Source of the DNA: Candidatus Atribacteria bacterium
GTDB taxonomy: Bacteria > Bipolaricaulota > Bipolaricaulia > UBA7950 > UBA9294
DNA length: 11,420 bases
Assembly: GCA_004525685.1 (NCBI GenBank)
Contig: SPBW01000058.1
Location: 1-11,420 of the forward strand
Reading direction: 5' to 3'
Numbering within the stretch: position 1 is the stretch's first letter; each line of letters opens with the position of its first letter. Below, piece by piece: positions 1-6,943 of this stretch. Under the pieces are notes generated by a model that made no database searches, had not been told where the DNA came from, and was given only the letters and a program-made list of their open reading frames with translations. Position numbers and translations under genes: made by a program.

Positions 1-281
1 ACATCAAAGCGCGCCGACAACTCACATCGCGTTTCTTCAAGAAATGCCCGAGCTGCTGCGATAAGGCGCTGTTGCTTTGCATGTCCTACTGCTGCTTCAG
101 GTCCACCAAAGCCATCGCTTGACCGAGCCTTCACCTCAACAAAAACAACCACATCGCCGTCACGCGCGATGATGTCTACCTCGCCAGTTCTCGTCCGCCA
201 ATTGCGTGCAACGATCCTGTATCCCTGTTGCTTGAGGTAGTTGCAGGCCTTGTCCTCGGATTCATCCCCATGCATCGGCAT
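1..281 (-). CDS. YraN/UPF0102 family nuclease-fold protein (3' end beyond window)
   Basis: The minus strand encodes 93 codons from ATG at 281 and runs off the left edge, so the C-terminus is missing. The family is usually about 115-125 residues, so perhaps 25-30 are lost. The visible part has the family layout: an N-terminal helix with DKACNYLKQQGY (residues 10-21), then ARNWRTRTGEVDIIARDG and VVVFVEVKAR. Asp36, Glu49 and Lys51 form the D-x(n)-ExK pattern of the restriction-endonuclease-like fold. The family is predicted to act on nucleic acid; its cellular role is not established. The start is set by a GGGGAGGG ribosome binding site just upstream (RC of about 285-292). An alternative ATG lies two codons in. 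The gene is divergent from the deaminase gene to its right. Confidence 0.9.
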   Translation of the reverse strand, partial: MPMHGDESEDKACNYLKQQGYRIVARNWRTRTGEVDIIARDGDVVVFVEVKARSSDGFGGPEAAVGHAKQQRLIAAARAFLEETRCELSARFD

Positions 282-303
282 CGCACCCTCCCCTGGTTGT
301 GTT

Positions 304-333
304 ATATTACCTTTTAGGCCGCTCCCCTATCAA
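304..333 (-). promoter_or_regulatory. Candidate promoter for the yraN-type gene
   Basis: Read on the minus strand, TTGATA (RC of 328-333, 5/6 to the -35 consensus) is followed after 18 bp by TAATAT (RC of 304-309). The latter keeps the important first, second and last bases of a -10 box. An overlapping TATAAC (301-306) is an alternative -10 but would leave a 21 bp spacer. The position fits the ATG at 281. This rests on pattern matching only. Confidence 0.3.
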
Positions 334-348
334 CTCAGTCCAGACAAA

Positions 349-377
349 TTGCGCGCTACAAAGGCCGGGGATATACT
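349..377 (+). promoter_or_regulatory. Candidate promoter for the deaminase gene
   Basis: TATACT at 372-377 (5/6 to TATAAT) is preceded, with a 17 bp spacer, by TTGCGC at 349-354, which matches only the TTG half of the -35 box. Transcription would begin near 384, about 20 nt before the start codon at 406 and just ahead of an AAGG ribosome binding site at 397-400. The -35 is weak. Confidence 0.3.
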
Positions 378-405
378 TCCTTCAATCGAAAATGACAAGG
401 ACACC

Positions 406-1677
406 ATGGGAACATTCATTCGAGGCGTTCGCCCTGTCGAAGCCTCTTCATCCACGTTTGACCTAAGATTCGACAATCGACGAATCGCGTCCGTGTCGGA
501 TGCGGAGCCTCAACCCGGTGACACTGAGGTAGATGCCCGCGGCAAGCTTGCCATTGCGGGGTTCGTGAATGCACATACGCATCTGGCAATGGTGTTGTTT
601 CGAGGGCTTGCCGATGACGTTGCGCTGCAAACGTGGCTCGAAGACTACGTCTGGCCTATCGAACAGCAGCTTCAGCCAGAAGACGTCTACTGGTGCACGA
701 TGCTGGCCATTGCCGAGGGCATTCGATCAGGAACCACGACGTTCATTGACATGTATTTCCACAACGACCAAGTCGCACGCGCAGTCGAAGAGTCAGGTGT
801 TCGCGCCTTGCTAGGCTACGGAATGATTGCTTCGTCTCTTCAGAAGAATGGAACATCAGAGTTGGCGAAGACCGAAGCCTTCATTCGGCAATGGCATGGC
901 CAAGCAGACGGACGCATCCAGGTCTCCGTCAGTCCGCATGCCGTCTACACATGTTGCGAGGATGTTATCCGCGCTGGCGTCGAAATGGCCCACAAGTACG
1001 GCACAACGTTGCACACGCACGTGGCGGAGACCCGTTCTGAAGTGGAGGACTGGAAGGCTCAGACGGGAACCAGCCCGGTCAAGTATCTTCTGGATCTCGA
1101 AGCGTTTTCTGTGCCGACACTTGCCGCCCACTGCGTACACGTGGACACAGATGATATCGCGATTCTTGCCGATCATCCGGTAATCGTGGCCCACTGTCCC
1201 AAGAGCAATGCCAAGTTGGGCAGTGGCATCGCTCCCGTACCGCAGATGCAGCAGGCAGGTGTTCACGTCGCTCTGGGAACAGACGGAGCTGCATCCAACA
1301 ATCGCCTCGACATGTTGGAAGAGATGCGGGCGGCCTGGCTACTGCAACGCGCCAAGCACGAGAACTCCGCGCTCTTGTCCTCACAACTCGTCGTGTCCAT
1401 GGCCGTTTACCCGGCGAGGCACCTTCTCGGCCTGCCAAGAGAAGGATTGGAGAAGGGCGCACCCGCAGATCTTGTTCTGTTCGACACGGATCGTATTCAC
1501 ACCACACCGTCACACGATCCTTCTGCCATGCTCGCTTATGCGGCCAATTCGAGCGACGTGACAGATGTCTATGTTGATGGAAAAGCGCTTCTTCAGAATG
1601 GAGAATTACGCACGATTGATGAAGAACGGGTAAAATCGGAAGTACGACGCCTACTTCATAGGATAAAGAACAGGTAG
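406..1677 (+). CDS. mtaD: 5'-methylthioadenosine/S-adenosylhomocysteine deaminase-type amidohydrolase
   Basis: This 423-residue protein of the metal-dependent amidohydrolase superfamily is predicted to deaminate MTA and/or SAH to the inosyl compounds, recycling by-products of SAM use in the cytoplasm. A short beta-sandwich start leads into the barrel motif VNAHTHLAM (metal ligands His57 and His59). Further on are HTHVAETRSE (His205, Glu208), AAHCVHVD (His242) and GTDGAASNN (Asp293). WLEDYVWPIE is typical of the MtaD/SAH deaminase branch. ATG 406 is preferred because AAGG lies 5 nt upstream and the frame further upstream overlaps the yraN-type gene. Guanine or other aminohydrolases of the same fold are the main alternative, since substrate cannot be fixed from motifs. 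The gene ends 57 nt before rpsO and may be co-transcribed with it. Confidence 0.85.
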   Translation: MGTFIRGVRPVEASSSTFDLRFDNRRIASVSDAEPQPGDTEVDARGKLAIAGFVNAHTHLAMVLFRGLADDVALQTWLEDYVWPIEQQLQPEDVYWCTMLAIAEGIRSGTTTFIDMYFHNDQVARAVEESGVRALLGYGMIASSLQKNGTSELAKTEAFIRQWHGQADGRIQVSVSPHAVYTCCEDVIRAGVEMAHKYGTTLHTHVAETRSEVEDWKAQTGTSPVKYLLDLEAFSVPTLAAHCVHVDTDDIAILADHPVIVAHCPKSNAKLGSGIAPVPQMQQAGVHVALGTDGAASNNRLDMLEEMRAAWLLQRAKHENSALLSSQLVVSMAVYPARHLLGLPREGLEKGAPADLVLFDTDRIHTTPSHDPSAMLAYAANSSDVTDVYVDGKALLQNGELRTIDEERVKSEVRRLLHRIKNR

Positions 1678-1685
1678 CCCATTCT

Positions 1686-1728
1686 GGGAAAGTGGAATAT
1701 CCCTTCCTCGGATTCGGGCGAAAAGGAG
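1686..1728 (+). promoter_or_regulatory. rpsO leader with alternative short hairpins over the ribosome binding site
   Basis: The 57-nt gap before rpsO can form three competing short pairings: GGGA (1686-1689) with TCCC (1700-1703), GGAA (1694-1697) with TTCC (1704-1707), and TTCCT (1704-1708) with AGGAG (1724-1728). The last would cover the Shine-Dalgarno AAGGAG (1723-1728). S15 represses its own mRNA in several bacteria through structurally different leaders, so a regulatory role is plausible. The stems are only 4-5 bp, so this is weak evidence. Confidence 0.2.
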
Positions 1729-1734
1729 ACAGAC

Positions 1735-2007
1735 ATGGGACTGAGCGTAGAGAAGAAAGCGGAGATCGTCAAAGAATTTGGCAAGGGCGACAATGATACG
1801 GGATCAGCAGAGGTTCAGATTGCTCTGCTGTCAACGCGCATCTCGGAATTGACGGAGCATTTGAATTTACACAAGAAGGACTTCAGCTCGCAGCGCGGGC
1901 TTAGAAAAATGGTCGGCCTACGCCGCCGATTGCTCAAATATGTCAAACGCCATAACTTGGCAACGTACCGCCAGTTGTTGGAGCGGTTGGGAATCAGAGG
2001 AGTCTAG
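1735..2007 (+). CDS. rpsO: 30S ribosomal protein S15
   Basis: This 90-residue protein matches S15 (about 89 residues in the family) along its whole length. It has the conserved DTGSAEVQIALLSTRISELT segment, then HLNLHKKDFSSQRGL and the basic VGLRRRLLKYVKRHN stretch that contacts 16S rRNA, ending in LERLGIRGV. S15 is a primary binder of the 16S central domain and nucleates assembly of the 30S platform. The start is set by AAGGAG at 1723-1728, 6 nt before ATG. rpsO followed at once by pnp is a classic conserved pair: the stop codon is 7 nt before the pnp ATG, and the pnp ribosome binding site lies inside the end of rpsO. Confidence 0.98.
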   Translation: MGLSVEKKAEIVKEFGKGDNDTGSAEVQIALLSTRISELTEHLNLHKKDFSSQRGLRKMVGLRRRLLKYVKRHNLATYRQLLERLGIRGV

Positions 2008-2014
2008 ACACTAC

Positions 2015-4621
2015 ATGTACATTCGAGAGAGTATTGATTTTAATGGCAAAGAGCTGACTCTAGAAACAGGACAAATCGCCAAACAAGCGGGTGGAGCAGT
2101 CCTGATTGCACACGGAGATTCGCATGTCTTGGTCACCGTGGTGACCGCAAAGCCAACACGCGATCTCGACTACTTCCCGCTCAGGGTGGATTACGAAGAG
2201 CGATTCTACGCCGCGGGTAAGATTCCTGGCGGCTTCTTCAAACGCGAAGGTCGCCCCAGCGACCCCGCGATCCTGACAGGGCGCATGATCGACCGCCCGA
2301 TTCGTCCGCTGTTCCCCAAGGGATACAACGACGAGGTTCAGGTTATCGCAACGGTGCTTTCTGCTGATCCCGATTATCCTCCCAGCGCGCTTGCTATTGT
2401 GGGTGCCTCGGCGGCGTTAATGATCTCAGATGCTCCCTTCAAAGGCCCTGTCGCTGGCGTTCTCATCGGACGCAAGGATGGCCAGTTCATTGTCAATCCC
2501 AACCTGGAGACCCAAGAAACAGGTGGCGTTGAAATCACGGTAGCGGGCACAAAAGACGCCGTTACCATGATCGAAGGCATGATGGATGAGTTGTCCGAGG
2601 CCGAGGTGATTGAGGCGATTGAAATCGCTCATGGCGCAATTCGCCAGCTCATCACACTGCAAGAGCAGTTCGCTTCTCAAGTCAATCCGATCAAGCAGGA
2701 ATATCCGGAACAGGAACCTGAAGACGAGTTACTCCTGACGCAGGTGCGCAACATCATCTGGAACCAGCTCCCCGGCATCCGTTCGCTGCCGACAAAGAAG
2801 TCGCGCGACACCTTCGTGCGCGGTTTGCACGATCAAGCTGCTGGGCAGCTTGTGCCAGAGCATCTGTCGAATGATGAGGCTGTCGAGCGTACATCCGCTG
2901 TTTCCCATGCAGTCGAGAAACTGCTCAAAGAATACATGCGAAAGGAAATCCTGGAACGCGGCATTCGTCTGGATGGCCGCCGCCCCGAGGAGATCCGCCC
3001 CATCAGTTGTGTCGTCGGCGTTCTTCCTCGAGCACACGGGTCCTCGCTGTTCACGCGTGGCGAAACTCAGAGCCTGGGCGTCGTCACATTGGGTGCGACG
3101 CGAAGCGACGAGCAAATGATCGATCAGATGATGCTGGATGGACGCAAGCGCTTCATGCTGCACTACAACTTCCCCCCCTTCTCGGTAGGTGAAGTCGGAC
3201 GCATCGGATCACCATCCCGACGTTCTGTCGGACATGGCTATTTGGCCGAAAACTCGCTCAAGGCGGCCATGCCTTCTGAGGAGGACTTCCCGTACGTGGT
3301 CCGCGTCGTCTCCGAGATCTTGGAGTCGAACGGATCCTCATCGATGGCCACAGTATGCAGCGCGTCGCTCGCGATGATGGATGCAGGCGTACCACTCAAG
3401 CGACCTGTGGCGGGGATTGCCATGGGGTTGATCGAAGACCCTGTGACCAAACAGCGTGTCATCCTGACCGACATCCAGGGTGCTGAGGACCACAACGGCG
3501 ACATGGACTTCAAGGTCGTCGGCACGCGCGAAGGCGTTACCGGCTTCCAGCTGGATGTGAAGGTCGGCGGCATCAATGCTGAAACCATGAAGCTGGCACT
3601 GGAGCAAGCCAAACGAGCACGTCTAGCGATTCTTGCTGAGATGGATCGTGCCATTGCTGAGCCTCGTGCAGAGCTGTCGCCCTACGCGCCCAAGCTGGCA
3701 ACGATTCAGATCCCAACTGACAAGATCGGTGCGGTCATTGGGCCTGGCGGCAAGATGATTCGTCAGATCATTGAAGAGACGGGGGCTGAGATTGACATTT
3801 CCGATGATGGAACCGTCAAGATTGCCGGGCCGAGCTCCGAAGCTGTGTACGCTGCTCAGGAATGGATCAAGGACCTGACCACTGAACTCGAAGTGGGCAC
3901 CATCATGAAGGTGAAGGTTACACGCATCGTCGATTTCGGAGCGTTTGTTGGCCTAAAGAATGGCTCCGAAGGCCTGGTCCACGTATCCAATCTCGCATCG
4001 GGATACGTCGACAATGTGAGAGACATCGTCAGTCCTGGGGATGAAATCACCATCGAGGTCATTGGCGTCGACAAGATGGGGCGCCCCGATTTGAAGAAGA
4101 TCGACGGCGACGCCAAGTCGGCCCCCAGAAAGGACAGCGGGCGAGCGCACGGGGAATCCTCACCGGCTCCCGAGAAGGCGGCTCCGAAAGTAGAGGTCCA
4201 TATGGGCGACATCATCGACGGTACTGTCACCAATACAACTGACTATGGTGCGTTTGTTGAGATCGCGCCTGATGTCACGGGATTGGTGCATATCTCCGCG
4301 CTGTCAGATGACTACGTCCGACGCGTAACGGATGTCGTCAAGCCAGGAGACCCGATCAAGGTTGAGGTTCTCAACATTGACGAGCGGGGGCGGTACAAGC
4401 TGAAACGCATCGTCCCAGATTCGGAGAAGAAGCCGGTCAAAGACGTAGAGGATGCGGCAGATGAGGTCGAACTTCCTCAGCCGGAGATTCAGCCTGAAGC
4501 CAAGAAGCCCGCGCCACAGCAGCCTGCTCCGAAACAGCCAGCCCCCTCCAAACCAGCTGACGAAGAGGTCGTTGAGGAACCAGAAGCAGACGAGCAGCCA
4601 GAATTCGAAGACCGCTGGTAG
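2015..4621 (+). CDS. pnp: Polyribonucleotide nucleotidyltransferase (PNPase) with two S1 domains
   Basis: PNPase is a phosphorolytic 3'-5' exoribonuclease that forms a homotrimeric ring. This one has 868 residues, against about 700-720 usually. Order: first RNase PH domain with FFKREGRPSDPAILTGRMID, a helical linker domain, and a second RNase PH domain with SPSRRSVGHG and the catalytic EDHNGDMDFK (Asp492, Asp498 and Lys500, equivalent to E. coli 486/492/494). Then come a KH domain with IGPGGKMI near residue 575 and S1 domains at about 628-694 and 730-799. The tail of about 70 residues is rich in Pro, Glu and Lys. The extra length is the second S1 plus this tail. The ATG at 2015 gives the family N-terminus MYIRESIDFNGKELTLETG. 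AGAGGAG (1996-2002) is 12 nt upstream inside rpsO, which suggests translational coupling. Confidence 0.97.
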   Translation: MYIRESIDFNGKELTLETGQIAKQAGGAVLIAHGDSHVLVTVVTAKPTRDLDYFPLRVDYEERFYAAGKIPGGFFKREGRPSDPAILTGRMIDRPIRPLFPKGYNDEVQVIATVLSADPDYPPSALAIVGASAALMISDAPFKGPVAGVLIGRKDGQFIVNPNLETQETGGVEITVAGTKDAVTMIEGMMDELSEAEVIEAIEIAHGAIRQLITLQEQFASQVNPIKQEYPEQEPEDELLLTQVRNIIWNQLPGIRSLPTKKSRDTFVRGLHDQAAGQLVPEHLSNDEAVERTSAVSHAVEKLLKEYMRKEILERGIRLDGRRPEEIRPISCVVGVLPRAHGSSLFTRGETQSLGVVTLGATRSDEQMIDQMMLDGRKRFMLHYNFPPFSVGEVGRIGSPSRRSVGHGYLAENSLKAAMPSEEDFPYVVRVVSEILESNGSSSMATVCSASLAMMDAGVPLKRPVAGIAMGLIEDPVTKQRVILTDIQGAEDHNGDMDFKVVGTREGVTGFQLDVKVGGINAETMKLALEQAKRARLAILAEMDRAIAEPRAELSPYAPKLATIQIPTDKIGAVIGPGGKMIRQIIEETGAEIDISDDGTVKIAGPSSEAVYAAQEWIKDLTTELEVGTIMKVKVTRIVDFGAFVGLKNGSEGLVHVSNLASGYVDNVRDIVSPGDEITIEVIGVDKMGRPDLKKIDGDAKSAPRKDSGRAHGESSPAPEKAAPKVEVHMGDIIDGTVTNTTDYGAFVEIAPDVTGLVHISALSDDYVRRVTDVVKPGDPIKVEVLNIDERGRYKLKRIVPDSEKKPVKDVEDAADEVELPQPEIQPEAKKPAPQQPAPKQPAPSKPADEEVVEEPEADEQPEFEDRW

Positions 4622-4641
4622 TTCACGAAATCCAGGAATCT

Positions 4642-5898
4642 ATGGAAGTTCGAGAGCTCTATGGCGATGCGTACGACGCAACACTAGACAACGGACTGCG
4701 GATCCTCGTAGAGGAGGTTCCGCAGTCCCGGTCTGTTTCTACTGGGGTTTGGATTCGTGCAGGCAGCCGCGACGACCCTGAGAATCAATCCGGGATGGCG
4801 CACTTCATTGAGCACTTGGCATTCAAGGGTTCGCTGACGCGTGATGCACAAACCATCTCGCACGAAATCGACGCTGTTGGCGGGCACCTTAATGCTGCCA
4901 CTGCCAAGGAATCGACCTTCTACTATGCCGATGCGCCAGCTGACGGGCTAGCCAAGGCCCTCGACATCCTGGCCGACCTCGCGCTCCACCCGAAACTCGA
5001 TCCCGATGACATCGACCTAGAGCGGAACGTCATTCTGGAGGAGATACGGGGCCATGAGGACGATCCCGAACAGATGGCCTATGATCTCTTCAGCAAAGGC
5101 GTATGGGCACAAGGACATCCGTTTGCCCGCTCTATCGTCGGGACCCGCACAGACATCGAGTCCATTCAGGCTGCCGATGTTCATGCATTCCATCAGTCGC
5201 TCTATCAGCCCGACAACATGATTCTCGGCATCTGCGGGGCCGTCGACGGAAAGCAAGTGTTTCGGATTGCAGAAGATCTCTTCGGGGCAATGCCAACGTC
5301 TGCAGTCGAGAAGGCGCAGCAAAGGATCCCGCCCGTCTTCCAGCCCGGCATCACACACTACGAGCGTCCAACAGGCATGTTTCACATCTACGTAGGAGCC
5401 GACGCCCCCACGGCAGCGCACGACGATCGCATCGCACTAGAGGTTGTCAACTCGATTCTTGGAGATGGAACCAGCTCCCGGCTCTTCCTCACGATTCGGG
5501 AGACACGGGCATTGGCCTATGCCATCTCTAGTTACGTCAATAGCTTCTCTGACGGGGGCGTCTGGCTGACTTATGCTGGCATTGCACCAGCCAACGCGAC
5601 CATCGTCATCGACTTGATACGCGCCGAGTTTGATCGGATGCTCTCTGAACCCATCCCGCAGGATGAACTGGACCTTGCCAAAGCGAAACTGCGCGGCCAC
5701 TTGATTCTGGGGTTGGAAGGCAATGCGCACCGCGCCTCTCGCTTGGCCAACTCCGTGCTGCAGAATCGTCCCATTCTCACTCCTGATGAATTGCTGCGAC
5801 GGCTCGATGCCGTAACGTGTCAGAGCGCACATGAGGCGCTAGCTACATATCTGAATCCCGACCGCCTGCATATCACAACCGTCGGCCCGTCGGCCTAG
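4642..5898 (+). CDS. M16 (pitrilysin-like) zinc peptidase
   Basis: This 418-residue protein has the inverted zinc motif HFIEH (His54, Glu57, His58) and the third ligand Glu134 in ERNVILEEI. This is the HxxEH-x75-E spacing of family M16. The N-terminus LDNGLRILVEEVPQSRSVS and the C-terminal half with LTIRETRALAYAISSY, the substrate-binding Arg/Tyr region, show a complete two-domain M16B protein like the mitochondrial processing peptidase beta/YmxG group. There is no signal peptide or membrane segment, so it is probably cytoplasmic. The substrate is unknown. An M16 gene directly after pnp is a common arrangement. The gap to pnp is 20 nt with AGGAA (4634-4638) only 3 nt before ATG, a short spacing. 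Confidence 0.93.
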   Translation: MEVRELYGDAYDATLDNGLRILVEEVPQSRSVSTGVWIRAGSRDDPENQSGMAHFIEHLAFKGSLTRDAQTISHEIDAVGGHLNAATAKESTFYYADAPADGLAKALDILADLALHPKLDPDDIDLERNVILEEIRGHEDDPEQMAYDLFSKGVWAQGHPFARSIVGTRTDIESIQAADVHAFHQSLYQPDNMILGICGAVDGKQVFRIAEDLFGAMPTSAVEKAQQRIPPVFQPGITHYERPTGMFHIYVGADAPTAAHDDRIALEVVNSILGDGTSSRLFLTIRETRALAYAISSYVNSFSDGGVWLTYAGIAPANATIVIDLIRAEFDRMLSEPIPQDELDLAKAKLRGHLILGLEGNAHRASRLANSVLQNRPILTPDELLRRLDAVTCQSAHEALATYLNPDRLHITTVGPSA

Positions 5899-5940
5899 CT
5901 CGATTGCTCTGTTGGTGGCTCGGGAGTACCATGATGCATC

Positions 5941-6432
5941 ATGGCCATCGCAATCTATCCTGGCAGTTTCGATCCAATCACGAATGGACACATCGACATT
6001 GTGCGAAGAGCGAAGAAGCTCTTCTCCAAACTCTACATCTCTATCGTTGCCAATCCGAACAAGAATTCCCTCTTCACGGCTGAGGAACGCGTGGCCATCA
6101 CCAAGGCAGCGCTTGCTGAAGCTGGCATCAACGGCCTGGAAGTCGTCAGCTACGAGGGACTGTTGATCGATTGCGCGAAGGAACACGGTGCAGATGCCAT
6201 CGTGCGTGGACTGCGCGCCAACTCCGACTTCGAGTATGAGTTCCAAATGGCGCTTACCAACCGTGATCTGGCACCTGAGTTTGAATCGGTGTTCTTCATG
6301 ACTGCCAAGAAACTCAGCTTCTTGTCGTCGTCCATCGTCAAGGAAGTCTGCAAGTACGGCGGCGATGTATCGACGTTCGTGCCGAAGTCCGTGGAAACGG
6401 CGCTCAGAGAGAAGCTGCACACGCAGCAGTGA
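5941..6432 (+). CDS. coaD: Phosphopantetheine adenylyltransferase
   Basis: CoaD transfers AMP from ATP to 4'-phosphopantetheine to give dephospho-CoA, the penultimate step of coenzyme A synthesis. The 163 residues match the family throughout: YPGSFDPITNGHIDI with the nucleotidyltransferase T/HxGH motif (Thr14-Asn-Gly-His17), VRGLRANSDFEYEFQMALTN, and the C-terminal FLSSSIVKEV with GGDVSTFVP. An in-frame TGA at 5932-5934 means the protein cannot begin earlier than ATG 5941, apart from an unlikely ATC at 5938. The only purine-rich site, GGGAG at 5922-5926, is 14 nt upstream and sits better in front of out-of-frame ATGs at 5931 and 5934. It is the last rightward gene and faces the minus-strand block. 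Confidence 0.97.
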   Translation: MAIAIYPGSFDPITNGHIDIVRRAKKLFSKLYISIVANPNKNSLFTAEERVAITKAALAEAGINGLEVVSYEGLLIDCAKEHGADAIVRGLRANSDFEYEFQMALTNRDLAPEFESVFFMTAKKLSFLSSSIVKEVCKYGGDVSTFVPKSVETALREKLHTQQ

Positions 6433-6501
6433 GTTCCCCTCCCAGAAGCACATGCACCACCGGTTTCACGCAGATGTTTGGTGTGTTCAATCGCCCCGCG
6501 C

Positions 6502-6533
6502 CGCTCGTATCGGAGCGACGTCGCTAGCGATCG
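6502..6533. other. Cluster of overlapping palindromes between converging genes
   Basis: CGCTC (6502-6506) pairs with GAGCG (6513-6517) across a 6-nt loop. AGCGACGTCGCT (6514-6525) is a perfect 12-bp palindrome, TCGCTAGCGA (6521-6530) is a perfect 10-bp palindrome, and CGATCG (6528-6533) is a third. They overlap, so only some can form at once. The site lies 70-100 nt past coaD and over the stop codon of the minus-strand membrane-protein gene. No T-run follows on either strand, so it is not a standard intrinsic terminator. The remaining bases 6433-6501 show nothing I can assign. Confidence 0.4.
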
Positions 6534-6707
6534 TTACGCCGCGACACGAGTGCATAGAGCGACAGCGCAGCACCCGCTCCTGCGGGCACGCCGAAGAGAA
6601 AACCGGCGACAAAGATTCAGCCCATCGGTGACCATCAATAGCACGATTCCTAGGCCGCCAACTGTAGCCAACATGGCGCCCACTGCGAGCCTCTTGTTTG
6701 TGTCCAA
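6524..6707 (-). pseudogene. Small two-helix membrane protein interrupted by a 1-nt frameshift
   Basis: On the minus strand a TTG start at 6707, with GGAGG (RC of 6712-6716) 4 nt upstream, opens MDTNKRLAVG. A hydrophobic helix follows (AMLATVGGLGIVLLMV), then TDGLNL, after which the frame becomes cysteine/arginine-rich. In the next frame a second hydrophobic helix appears at once (VAGFLFGVPAGAGAALSLYA) and ends LVSRRNDR-stop at 6524. The 184 nt are exactly 61 codons plus one base. Removing one T from the TTT run (RC of 6611-6613) joins the halves into a 60-residue protein with two membrane helices and a basic end. It could be a real inactivation, an assembly error or programmed slippage. I do not recognise the family. 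A longer in-frame start (ATG at 6755) lacks a ribosome binding site. Confidence 0.6.
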
Positions 6708-6943
6708 TTGTCCTCCGCTCAATCCAGATCCAAGGGAACCATCAGCTGGCTCCATCTGTCGATGTCGGAAAGCCGAGGCTGGTAGGGTAGTCGATTGGCG
6801 CAGGTATTGAAATCTGGACGACACCCTCAATACAGAAGTGTCGCTCGCACAACGGATCGCCGGATGATGTGGCTGTAGCAGAACACCATGGCGTGCGCCA
6901 TCACGATGTGGATTGCTGATTGACATACTCACGGTTCTGACGC
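6708..6943. other. Intergenic stretch between the M28 gene and the small membrane-protein gene
   Basis: I find no convincing gene in these 236 bases. They hold the GTATTGA/TCAATAC inverted repeat listed separately and a 14-bp imperfect palindrome ATGGCG-TG-CGCCAT at 6888-6901, about 43 nt past the M28 stop codon. A minus-strand open frame of about 24 codons starts within that palindrome (MAHAMVFCYSHI...), but it has no ribosome binding site and no recognisable similarity. It may be decayed coding sequence. Confidence 0.4.
6804..6833. repeat. Inverted repeat GTATTGA-N16-TCAATAC
   Basis: Perfect 7-bp arms at 6804-6810 and 6827-6833 are separated by 16 bp, a centre-to-centre distance of 23 bp or about two helical turns. 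The repeat lies about 100 bp upstream of the TTG start of the small membrane-protein gene on the minus strand. The geometry suits a dimeric regulator, but there is no independent support, and arms of this length can occur by chance. Confidence 0.35.

Noticed and set aside
241..405. Longer N-terminus for the deaminase starting at TTG 241
   Set aside because: It overlaps the yraN-type gene and its ribosome binding site, has no ribosome binding site of its own, and adds 55 residues unlike the family. ATG 406 has AAGG at proper spacing.
1606..1636. Separate rpsO promoter with TAAAAT at 1631-1636
   Set aside because: The only -35 candidate (TTACGC at 1606) is poor and the spacer is 19 bp. It is not supported well enough to list.
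1639..1657. GAAGTA-N7-TACTTC hairpin at the end of the deaminase gene
   Set aside because: It lies within coding sequence, is only 6 bp, and there is no nearby T-run. It is likely chance.
1940..2014. pnp start upstream inside rpsO
   Set aside because: The frame is a shadow of rpsO. The PNPase family N-terminus begins at ATG 2015.
6433..6501. Intrinsic terminator directly after coaD
   Set aside because: No GC-rich stem followed by a T-run is present. The palindromes further on lack T-runs on either strand.
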